Source: DATGPD01 sp031423015
GTDB lineage: Bacteria > Planctomycetota > UBA1135 > UBA2386
NCBI GenBank assembly: GCA_031423015.1
Contig: JANPER010000270.1
Location: forward strand, 27,811 to 91,810
DNA length: 64,000 nt
Reading direction: 5' to 3'
Shown here: positions 33,555-41,164 of the stretch, piece after piece
Layout of the letters: each line of letters opens with the position of its first letter
Numbering within the stretch: the first letter of the stretch is position 1
The notes under the pieces: generated by a model
What the model was told of the DNA's origin: nothing
What the model saw: only the letters and a program-made list of their open reading frames with translations
Databases searched by the model: none
Made by a program: the position numbers and the translations under genes

Positions 33555-33675
33555 GGGTCAGTCGATCTTCTGTTGAGAACTAGACGGGGGAGCGAAAACA
33601 ACGGAGCCGGGGCAGGAGGATAGCACGCTGGCAGGCCAGTGCGCCACGCGGCGCTCGGTTGCTCGGTTGCGGCCA
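33522..33675. repeat. Duplicated ku 5' region, copy 2
   Basis: First codons and promoter region of the intact ku, nearly identical to 31416-31564. The similarity runs through CTAGACGGGGGAGCGAAA and GGAGGATAGCACGCT and fades in GCGCCACGCGGCGCTCG. The remaining 95 bases to the sigma-factor gene hold nothing recognisable. Confidence 0.85.
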
Positions 33676-33769
33676 CTGGGACAGGACCGCGCGTAGCATC
33701 AAGCTAACCAAACGACCACGGGGTCTTCGCCTCCGCCAAGCCGGGACGCGCATGGGAACCTCGCCCCAG

Positions 33770-34357
33770 TCAACTGATCAACCACCCTACCCGGGCGAGC
33801 GCACGATGCAGCAGCACGCGCACGGCGGCCTCGCTCCGGCCGAGGTCGCCGGCGATCTCGGCGTGCGACAGGCCGACGATCTTGGCGAGCGTGATGACGG
33901 TGCGGTAGTCGTCCGGCAAGTCCGCGAACACCCGCTCGAGCCGAGCCAGATCCTCGTTGCCGATCGCGACTGCCGTCGGTGAAGCAAACGACGCCGGCAG
34001 GGACAACGCGTCGCCGCTCGAACCCCCATCTTCCACCCGTCGCTCGACAGCGGGGTGACGCTTCTCCGCGAGCCAATAGCGATGTCGGTCGACGATCTTG
34101 CTCGCCGCCTTGGCGAACAGCCACTTGCGAAACTGACCCTCGCCGCGGTACTCGAACCCCGCCATGTCCTCGAGCACCTCGCGACACACCGACTGCACCA
34201 GATCGGAGCACGACTCCCGCTGGGTCAGCAAAGCACCGGCGTGCAGCCGAACGTAGGCCAAAAGTCCGGGCAGGTGCCGCTCGAGCAACCCATCGATGGC
34301 GCTGCCGTCACCCTTGGAAGCGCGCGCCAGCAGCAATTCGCTCGGATCATCGGACAT
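33770..34357 (-). CDS. ECF-type sigma factor, module 1
   Basis: A 195-residue extracytoplasmic-function sigma factor. The frame is open further upstream, but the ATG at 34357 gives MSDDPSELLLARASKGDGSA, the usual beginning. Region 2 contains LVQSVCREVLEDMAGFEYRG and FRKWLFAKAASKIVDRHR; region 4 has LPDDYRTVITLAKIVGLSHA and the HTH EIAGDLGRSEAAVRVLLHRA. It is transcribed away from the kinase-WD40 gene, with 88 bases between starts. There is no anti-sigma gene, so the kinase is the obvious partner. It pairs with the sigma factor at 44511. Confidence 0.93.
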   Translation of the reverse strand: MSDDPSELLLARASKGDGSAIDGLLERHLPGLLAYVRLHAGALLTQRESCSDLVQSVCREVLEDMAGFEYRGEGQFRKWLFAKAASKIVDRHRYWLAEKRHPAVERRVEDGGSSGDALSLPASFASPTAVAIGNEDLARLERVFADLPDDYRTVITLAKIVGLSHAEIAGDLGRSEAAVRVLLHRALARVGWLIS

Positions 34358-34411
34358 GTAAGTCGACGGCTCGCCACTTCGTGACGCGCCACGAGACATC
34401 GGCGCGGCAGT

Positions 34412-34417
34412 GTAACG
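34412..34417 (+). promoter_or_regulatory. Shared GTAACG element, kinase 1 promoter
   Basis: GTAACG (context AGTGTAACGTC) lies 28 bases before the kinase start. Almost the same element is found 30 bases before kinase 2, 46 bases before secreted protein 1 and upstream of secreted protein 2. TAACGT would serve as a -10 box; the flanking identity suggests a promoter of a dedicated sigma factor (inference). On the opposite strand the same bases supply TACACT, 51 bases before the sigma-factor start. Confidence 0.45.
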
Positions 34418-34445
34418 TCTCGACTCCCCCCGCGGTCTGTGCGCG

Positions 34446-37400
34446 ATGTCCGATAACGACGCCCAAGCCATCGTCGAAGACCTGGTCGCAGAGTGCCTCG
34501 CGCGTTTGCCCGACGCAGGCGAAGCGGCCGTCGAACTCGTATGCACCGGCCACCCCGAGCACATGGCAGCCGTGCGCCGGGTGTTGCGTTCATTGACGCG
34601 CGTCGGCCTGGTCGGCGACGGCGAGCCGATGCGGCTGGTGGCAGCGCGGCCGCAGCTGGTCGGCGAGTACCGGCTGCTGCGTTGCATCGGAGGCGGCGGC
34701 ATGGGCGAGGTCTACCTCGCCGAGCAACCGCGGCTGAAGCGGCACGTGGCCCTCAAGCTGATCCGGCACTCGCTGGCGCTGTCGGCGAACTCGCGCGCGC
34801 GCTTCGCGCGCGAGATCGAGGCGATCTCGGCGCTCGACCACCCCGGCATCTGCCCGGTGTTCGACGCCGGCGAGGTGGACGGCATGGCATACCTTGCCAT
34901 GCGCTACCTCGAAGGTGAGTCGCTGGCAGCGCGCATCGAGCGCGCGCGCGCCGCGCGACTGCCGCCGGCAGCAGCGCTCGACGTCGCCGCTCTGATCGAG
35001 AAGACGGCGCGCGCCCTCCACCATGCCCACGAGCGCGGTGTCGTGCACCGCGACGTCAAGCCCGCCAACGTGATGATTGCGCCCGCCGGCGACCCGGTGC
35101 TCGTCGACTTCGGGCTGGCCCAACTCGCCGACAGCGCCGCCGCCGGTCTCACGCGCACCGGCGATCCGTTGGGCACGCCCGCCTACATGGCCCCGGAGCA
35201 GGTGGCCGGCAAGCCGATCGACCGGCGCAGCGACGTGTACGCCCTCGCAGCCACCGCCTACGAGGCGCTGACGTTGCGCTGTCCGCACGAGGCGCCGACC
35301 CGCGAGGCCTTGTATCGCGCCATCCTCGACGGCGAGGTCGAACCGGCGTCGCGCCACAACCGCCACGTACCGCGCGACCTCGACGTCGTTCTGGCGACCG
35401 CGCTCGATCCGGATCCCGACCACCGCTATCAGACGGCGCTCGACTTCGCCGAAGACCTCGGGCGGGTGCGCGCGAAGCTGCCGATCCGCGCCCGACCGGC
35501 GCCCTGGCCGCTGCGCGCTCGGCGCGTCGTGACGCGGCACCCGGTGTTGAGCGTCGCGCTCGTCCTGCTGGCCGCCGCCCTCGCCGTCGCGATGGTGCTG
35601 GTCGAACAGCTGCGTCGCTCGCTTCGCCGGGCCGAAGCCGTCGCCCTCGCCAACGCCTCGGCCGACGCCGAGCAGAAGGACCACCTATTGGCCCTGCAGA
35701 TGGCCGTCGACGCCGTGCGCCGGCTGCGCGTCCCGGAGACGGTCGCGCAACTCCACCGCTCGCTCGGCGCGGCCAACGAGCGTCTCGCGATCTCGGTAGC
35801 ACAGCCGCGCGCGGTGGCGATCTCGCCGCACACTGGCCGCATCGCAGTCGGCGCGCTGGACGGTCGCGTGCGCGTGTTCACGACCAATGGTGAGCTGTCG
35901 GTCGAGTTCGCCAACGCCACCGGCCCCGATGTCGCCATCAACTCGCTGGCGTTCTCGCCGGCGGATCCCGAGACGCTGCTGGTCGCCGGACGCGACAAAG
36001 CTGTGCGCATCTGGCAGCTCACCGGCGAGCCGCCCAAGCCGGAGCTCCGCTGCGAGCTGGCACACGACCGGGCGGTCGCGCGCGCGGTGTTCGCTCGCGA
36101 CGCGCGCTCGATCGCCACCGTGGAGGGGCCCGGCCTTCTCTTCGACGCCGCCGGCGGTCCCTGGAAGCTGCGGCGGTGGGACCTCGATCGGCGCGAGCCC
36201 ACGCTGACGCGCGAGTTTCGCCGCTGGCTCTACTCCGTCGATTTTGTCGGCAGCAACGGCGACATCGTGGTCGGCGGCAGCGACGGCGCCGTGCTCGTGA
36301 GCGCCGGCGGCGAAGTGCGTGCCAACTTCGCAAGCGACGACGTGGTGACGCACGTGGCCGCGACCGGCGATGGCCGCATCCTCACGACCAGTGCGGATGG
36401 CTTGGCGCGCATCTGGGCCACGGCGGATCTCGCGCGACCGCGTCACACCTTGCCGCGGCACGGCGGCTGGCCCTATGGCGGCGCATGGTCCAGCGATGGT
36501 GCCCTGTGCGTAACCGCCAGCGAGGACCAGACGGTGCGGCTGTTCACCGCCGAGGGCGAACTCGTGCGAACGTTCCGGGGTCACGCCGATCTCGTGCTGG
36601 CGGCGGCGTTCGACTCGGCGGGCCGCAGCATCGTGACCGCATCGAACGATGGGACGGTGCGCGTGTGGGACCTCAGTGTGCCAGGCGTCGCCACGCTGCG
36701 TGGCCACCGCGGCCCGGTCTACACCGCGCGCTTCGCGCTGCACGACGGCTGCATCGTCACCGGCGCCCACGACCGCACGGCGCAGCTGTGGGGTCTGGAC
36801 GGCCGGGCGACGACCCCACCGCTCCTGCATGCGGCTGCCGTCCACGCCGTCGCCGCGGCGCCCGATGGCAGCGAGATCGCTTCTGCCTGCACGAGTCCAG
36901 GCACGACGCATCCCATCCAGCGATGGGATCTGCGCGGCAACCGCCTCGGCACGCTGTCGGCCGACGCTCCCGGATACACCGGGCGGATCGAGTACTCGCC
37001 GAACGGCGCGCGCCTGCTCGTCACCAACTCGATGCTCGGTGCCTCGCTCTTCGCGCGCGACGGCCGCCTGCTCCGCACGCTCGCGTTCAAGGGCTGGCCG
37101 TTGATGTCGGCCGTGTTCTCGCCCGACGGTGGGACCGCGCTCTGTGCCCAGCACGACGGGCAGATCCGCCTCTGGGACCTCGCGCACGACGACAGTCAGC
37201 CGGCGGAGTACGCGATTGCGCCCGAACGCGGCTTGCTCTGGTTCGCCTGCTTCCTCGGCGACCGCGACCACGTCATCACCTGCCACAGCCATGAAGGCAC
37301 CGGGACCGCTCTCGTCTGGGAGGTGCGGCCGGACGGATTGCGCTTGGTCCGCGCGCTGATGGGCCACGAGGGCGCAGTCGTCGGGGCAGCCTTCTCACCA

Positions 37401-37640
37401 CAGCACGGCGGCCGCATCGCCACGTGTTCACGCGATGGCACGGCCCGGCTGTGGACGGTGGACGGTGAGCCGATCACGGCCTTGACCGGACACACCGGCA
37501 CGGTGTGGCAGGTGGCGTTCGCTCCCGATGGACGATCGGTCGTGACCGCGTCCGGTGATGGCACGGCGCGCGTCTGGCGCGTCGAGACCGACGACGCCCT
37601 CGATCTCGCCGAACAGCGACTGCGAGCGCGGCGACGATGA
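34446..37640 (+). CDS. Membrane Ser/Thr kinase with WD40 propeller, module 1
   Basis: A 1064-residue receptor-type kinase. N-terminal helical domain (1-60, with TGHPEHMAAVRRVLRSL); kinase domain about 73-345 with Gly loop GGGGMGEVY, catalytic lysine in VALKL (104), HRDVKPANV (201) and DFG (221); one membrane helix at 366-386; then about 14 WD40-like blades from about 445 to the end, such as AFDSAGRSIVTASNDGTVRV and AFAPDGRSVVTASGDGTARV. All catalytic residues are present. The propeller faces outside and probably binds a ligand or partner, while the kinase signals inside. The best candidate target is the divergent sigma factor (inference). Confidence 0.93.
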   Translation: MSDNDAQAIVEDLVAECLARLPDAGEAAVELVCTGHPEHMAAVRRVLRSLTRVGLVGDGEPMRLVAARPQLVGEYRLLRCIGGGGMGEVYLAEQPRLKRHVALKLIRHSLALSANSRARFAREIEAISALDHPGICPVFDAGEVDGMAYLAMRYLEGESLAARIERARAARLPPAAALDVAALIEKTARALHHAHERGVVHRDVKPANVMIAPAGDPVLVDFGLAQLADSAAAGLTRTGDPLGTPAYMAPEQVAGKPIDRRSDVYALAATAYEALTLRCPHEAPTREALYRAILDGEVEPASRHNRHVPRDLDVVLATALDPDPDHRYQTALDFAEDLGRVRAKLPIRARPAPWPLRARRVVTRHPVLSVALVLLAAALAVAMVLVEQLRRSLRRAEAVALANASADAEQKDHLLALQMAVDAVRRLRVPETVAQLHRSLGAANERLAISVAQPRAVAISPHTGRIAVGALDGRVRVFTTNGELSVEFANATGPDVAINSLAFSPADPETLLVAGRDKAVRIWQLTGEPPKPELRCELAHDRAVARAVFARDARSIATVEGPGLLFDAAGGPWKLRRWDLDRREPTLTREFRRWLYSVDFVGSNGDIVVGGSDGAVLVSAGGEVRANFASDDVVTHVAATGDGRILTTSADGLARIWATADLARPRHTLPRHGGWPYGGAWSSDGALCVTASEDQTVRLFTAEGELVRTFRGHADLVLAAAFDSAGRSIVTASNDGTVRVWDLSVPGVATLRGHRGPVYTARFALHDGCIVTGAHDRTAQLWGLDGRATTPPLLHAAAVHAVAAAPDGSEIASACTSPGTTHPIQRWDLRGNRLGTLSADAPGYTGRIEYSPNGARLLVTNSMLGASLFARDGRLLRTLAFKGWPLMSAVFSPDGGTALCAQHDGQIRLWDLAHDDSQPAEYAIAPERGLLWFACFLGDRDHVITCHSHEGTGTALVWEVRPDGLRLVRALMGHEGAVVGAAFSPQHGGRIATCSRDGTARLWTVDGEPITALTGHTGTVWQVAFAPDGRSVVTASGDGTARVWRVETDDALDLAEQRLRARRR

Positions 37641-37704
37641 GCCCGCCAGGGGGTTCGCCGGATGAGCACACGCGCGCTTCGCGCAGGATTCCTATCGGTC
37701 GTGT

Positions 37705-37710
37705 GTAACG
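37705..37710 (+). promoter_or_regulatory. Shared GTAACG element, secreted protein 1
   Basis: GTAACG in context TGTGTAACGTTGCG, 46 bases upstream of the secreted-protein start and 65 bases after the kinase stop. The context closely matches that of kinase 1 (GTGTAACGTC). It suggests that the secreted protein has its own promoter read by the same polymerase form as the kinase. Confidence 0.4.
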
Positions 37711-37756
37711 TTGCGCTTGCCACTTCGGTCAACGGGACATCCAGCACGAGCCCATC

Positions 37757-39151
37757 ATGCAAACTCGACCCCTTGTCCTCGTCCTTGCCAGCCTGCCTGT
37801 CGCTACGGTCCCGCTCCGCGCTCAGGTGCCCGAAGGTCACTTCGTGGTCGCTAAGGCCAACATCGGCACCAATCCGCAGCAGCCGGGTGGCCTCTATGTT
37901 GTGCACCCGCGGTCGCCAGGCCGCTACTGGCAGGTCCAGAACGTGCCCCCTGACCTGGTCGCGCCGAACCTGCCCATCGGCGCCTTCGGTGGCGCTGCCA
38001 ACGTCGAGATCCGGCCGAGCGACGGGGCCCTTATCGTCGGCGAGGTTGGGTCCACCGGGACCGCTCTCGACCTGCACATCCTGCACCTGGATCCGCTCGG
38101 ACGCAGCGTCGTGAGCGCGAGCCGACACCTCCTCGGCACCACGGCTGGCCCGCATGGCGGTGGTCAGGTCGCCCAGACCCACGTGCTGTCCAACGGCGAT
38201 GTACTGGTCGGCGTGGAGGGCGTCGTCAGTGGTCCGCTCGTCGGCTATCGGTTCGGCATCGTGTCGACGACCGGCAGCGTCACGCCGATCGCGGTGACGG
38301 TGCCGAGCTTCCCCACCGGCTGGTTCCTGAACGCGATGACCTCTGACGGTAGCGACATCTTCTTTGCCGCGGTGAGCTTCAACTGGTTGGCGTCGGCGAT
38401 CTGGCGCGTGCCGATCACCGGCGGCACGGCGACGCTGCTGAACAACACGCTTCCCGGCCCCGGCAAGCTACGCCTGCACCGCGGCAACCTCGTCGCCGGT
38501 GGGCGTGCCGCATCGGGGACAGCCAACACGTCGCTCTACTTTCTCGACCCGGTTACCGGCGCTGTCATCAGTCAGCTCGGCCTCGGCACCGATTGGATCT
38601 CGGGCTTCGCGATCGATGCGACTTCCGGGACCTATGCGCTGGTGTCCGGCTACACCGGCCAGACCGCCCTCTCGGTCTTGTGGGCCGACGCCGCGGGTGC
38701 GACGACCGTGCTGTGTTCGCCCTCGGCACCCGGTTGGCTCGGCACACCCGGGGGCGTCGCCATCGCTCCGAACCTGCAGAGCTATGGCCGTGCGACGCCG
38801 GTCGGCGGCTCGGAGTACCGATGGGTACTGTCGCCAAGCCCCGGCGGCCTACCGCTGGCAGGCAACACCGGCTTCTTCGTGCGCGTGGCGAGTACGAACG
38901 GGCCACTCAACGCCGGAGTGTGGTGCGTGAGCACGAGCGAGGGCTTCTGGCCGTTCCTCGGGATCGAGCTGCTCCTGAACCCGATGGGGCTCGTCATCGG
39001 CGGTGCAGTGGTGGCCGCGTCGGCCACGGAGGGCGACGTACCGCTTCGCATCCCCACGGGCGTCGTCGGTAAGGTCTTCCTGCAGACGGTGCACCTGACG
39101 CCGCAGAGCACACTCGAAGCGAGCGAGGGCCTGCACTTCACGATCCTGTGA
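37757..39151 (+). CDS. Secreted beta-propeller-like protein, module 1
   Basis: A 464-residue exported protein. The signal peptide is about 22 residues (MQTRPLVLVLASLPVATVPL). The mature chain has repeated beta units such as VEIRPSDGALIVGEVGSTGT, LSNGDVLVGVEGVVSG and VSGYTGQTALSVLW, consistent with a propeller. A C-terminal domain runs from YRWVLSPSPGGLPLAGNTGF to LEASEGLHFTIL. That last domain is clearly homologous to the one in the 39659-41050 protein. It follows kinase 1 by 116 bases. As a secreted neighbour it could be the ligand of the kinase's propeller or a product controlled by it (inference). Confidence 0.8.
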   Translation: MQTRPLVLVLASLPVATVPLRAQVPEGHFVVAKANIGTNPQQPGGLYVVHPRSPGRYWQVQNVPPDLVAPNLPIGAFGGAANVEIRPSDGALIVGEVGSTGTALDLHILHLDPLGRSVVSASRHLLGTTAGPHGGGQVAQTHVLSNGDVLVGVEGVVSGPLVGYRFGIVSTTGSVTPIAVTVPSFPTGWFLNAMTSDGSDIFFAAVSFNWLASAIWRVPITGGTATLLNNTLPGPGKLRLHRGNLVAGGRAASGTANTSLYFLDPVTGAVISQLGLGTDWISGFAIDATSGTYALVSGYTGQTALSVLWADAAGATTVLCSPSAPGWLGTPGGVAIAPNLQSYGRATPVGGSEYRWVLSPSPGGLPLAGNTGFFVRVASTNGPLNAGVWCVSTSEGFWPFLGIELLLNPMGLVIGGAVVAASATEGDVPLRIPTGVVGKVFLQTVHLTPQSTLEASEGLHFTIL

Positions 39152-39198
39152 CGACGGTGTCGTTCACCAGGGTGCCGACCGAGGACGCGTAGCTCGCT

Positions 39199-39650
39199 TC
39201 AGCGATAGCCGCCGACGATCAGCGTTGCGCCGTTGCTGGTGGTCAGTCCGGCCGGTTGCGTTGTTCATCAGCAGCACGTGGTAGCGCGTCTCGAACGTCA
39301 GGAAGCCCGGTAGCGACACGATCGCGTGATCGGTCGACGTGGGCTCGAGCCGATCGAGCGAGGGTGCGGTGCGCACGCTGCTCAGCCGCGCGCTGGTCCG
39401 CCTGTCGGCACTCCTCGACGAGGAAGATGGGACGCGGCTCGGGTCGGGTAGGAAGGTGTGAGGACATGCCTCCTACCTGGCCCGCTCGCGAGCGAGTTCG
39501 CCGAGCGGTGTTGTAGGGCTCGATGTCGATCGCGCGTGCCCCGATCTGGCTCAGCTGCTCCAGCCTGTAGCCGAAGTCGTCGAAGCCGCGCCAGCGCACC
39601 TCGGTGTCGGTGTGCGCGGCCGGCCAAGCTTGCCATCCCTGACGCGGCGG
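39199..39650 (-). pseudogene. Decayed gene between the two modules
   Basis: Several protein-like pieces follow one another in different frames. RWRGFDDFGYRLEQLSQIGA and RAIDIEPYN come first, then near the end VSLPGFLTFETRYHVLLMNN. After a shift comes LTTSNGATLIVGGYR and a stop at 39199-39201. No single frame covers the region. It looks like the tail of an exported protein with at least two frameshifts. The original family is not recognised. It sits exactly where the two mirrored modules meet. Confidence 0.4.
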
Positions 39651-39658
39651 GCTCGATC

Positions 39659-41050
39659 TCAGAAGACAGTGATCTGCAGCCCGGAACTCGCGTCGAGCGG
39701 CGTCGCCATCGAGCCGTTCACGTGCGCTGATTGAACGCAGAGCCGGGCGCCGGCCAGGGCGAGCGCGTTGGGGATCGGGAGGTCGAGCCTGGCGGAGGTG
39801 GTCGTGACTGGCGTGAGCGGCAGGGTGTGTAGCGGTAGAACCCAGAGGTCGATGCCCAGGAAGGGCAAGGCAGTCGGCTGCCGGTTGAGGTCGAGGATCC
39901 ACACGCCGGCACCGGCGGGACCAGTCGTGCAACGCACGGTCACGCTGAAGCCTGTGTTGCCGATGCGCGGCAGCCCGCCGGGGTTCACATCGGTCTGCCA
40001 CTCGTAGCGCGCGACGTTGACGCTCGGTGTGCCGAACGGCACGAGCGACGGCGCTGCGGCCACGCCGGCGACGAGACCCCAGCCGCCGGGCGGGGGCGGA
40101 GCGAGCCACGTGAACGCACCGCACGCGAACGAGGCGAAGCCGACCTGGTAGCCGGTGGTCGCGCCCTGGAACGACGCGGCGACGACGGTGTCGGCGTGCG
40201 GCTCGCGCGCCATCGCGTTCATTGTCGCAGTGCCCGGGCAGCTGCCGACGACGACCGGCGGACGGACGCCGACGTCGAGGGTCACGACGTTCTGTGCGCC
40301 CTGCCAACCCGCGACCGTGAGCCGACGATCGCTCGCGTCGAGCGCCATCGACAGGACCAGCGTGTTGACGCGCGCGATCCAGATGGCCGTGCTCGGCTGA
40401 TGGTTCTGCGTGAGCGGGATGCTGTAGATGTCCATCACCGCACCGCCGGGATGCACCGCGGCATAGGCGACGGTGGCGGCCGAGTCGACCGCCAGCGCAT
40501 TGACCGCCGGGACGACGCTGGGCGGGAAGGTCACGGTGAACGGCACCACGGTGTCGTTCGCGAGCAGCACGCCGAAGGTCGACCCGTTCAGCAGGCCACC
40601 CGAGAGACCCCACGCGGTGAACAGCACGTCGTCGTTTGGCAACGCTGCCATCGCCGAGACGCTCGGGTTGCCGGTGGGATGCGTGCCCACGGCGAACGCG
40701 AGCGCAGCGGTGACCGCGGGGTTCGGGCCGCCCGACACCTGCAGCACGTGCACTTTCGCCATCTGTCCCGGCAGCACGCTGTCGCCCACGATCAGCGCGC
40801 CATCGCGGCGCCGCCATGCGACGGAGTCAGCGCCGCCGCCGAGGCCCGGCACGCCGAGCAACGTTGCCGGCAGCCCGGCGATGGGGCGCACCGACTGAGC
40901 GGTGTCGCGCGAGTGCACGAGCCAGACGCCGCCAGGGCCGAGGCGCCCGCCGGCCTGCTGGCTCGCCACCGCGACCCAGCCGTTGAGTTCCTGTGCCGGC
41001 GCGGCGGCGGCGAGAAGAAGAAGAAGGGAGAGTTCGCCAAGCATGATCAC
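39659..41050 (-). CDS. Secreted beta-propeller-like protein, module 2
   Basis: A 463-residue exported protein with signal peptide MIMLGELSLLLLLAAAAPAQ. It is homologous along its length to the 37757-39151 protein: SVAWRRRDGALIVGDSVLPG here against VEIRPSDGALIVGEVGSTGT there, and NPGGLPRIGNTGFSVTVRC followed by LPFLGIDLWVLPL against SPGGLPLAGNTGFFVRV and WPFLGIELLLNP. The repeat pattern suggests a propeller followed by a small beta domain. It lies downstream of kinase 2 by 114 bases, mirroring module 1. Starts at 41050 and 41044 are both possible. Confidence 0.8.
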   Translation of the reverse strand: MIMLGELSLLLLLAAAAPAQELNGWVAVASQQAGGRLGPGGVWLVHSRDTAQSVRPIAGLPATLLGVPGLGGGADSVAWRRRDGALIVGDSVLPGQMAKVHVLQVSGGPNPAVTAALAFAVGTHPTGNPSVSAMAALPNDDVLFTAWGLSGGLLNGSTFGVLLANDTVVPFTVTFPPSVVPAVNALAVDSAATVAYAAVHPGGAVMDIYSIPLTQNHQPSTAIWIARVNTLVLSMALDASDRRLTVAGWQGAQNVVTLDVGVRPPVVVGSCPGTATMNAMAREPHADTVVAASFQGATTGYQVGFASFACGAFTWLAPPPPGGWGLVAGVAAAPSLVPFGTPSVNVARYEWQTDVNPGGLPRIGNTGFSVTVRCTTGPAGAGVWILDLNRQPTALPFLGIDLWVLPLHTLPLTPVTTTSARLDLPIPNALALAGARLCVQSAHVNGSMATPLDASSGLQITVF

Positions 41051-41114
41051 ACCTCGTGGTATGGGACCAGCGTCGATGCCGGTCGCGGACGCAGCAGTGC
41101 GCGGCGAGTGACGG

Positions 41115-41120
41115 CGTTAC
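41115..41120 (-). promoter_or_regulatory. Shared GTAACG element, secreted protein 2
   Basis: On the minus strand, CAGTAACGCCG lies 64 bases upstream of the ATG at 41050 and 44 bases after the kinase 2 stop. The surrounding AGTAACG matches that of kinase 2. The distance to the start is longer than at the kinases. Confidence 0.35.
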
Positions 41121-41164
41121 TGGCCGACGCGAGGAAACCGCGGGAGCGACAGCTCTTCCCGGCG

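Noticed and set aside
35685..37367. Minus-strand open frame of 560 codons
   Set aside because: Antisense to the WD40 half of kinase 1; no signal peptide, motif or plausible start.
39243..40817. Minus-strand open frame of 524 codons overlapping secreted protein 2
   Set aside because: Most of it is an alternative frame of secreted protein 2, extremely Arg-rich. Only its last part, below 39650, contains a protein-like piece, reported as a pseudogene.
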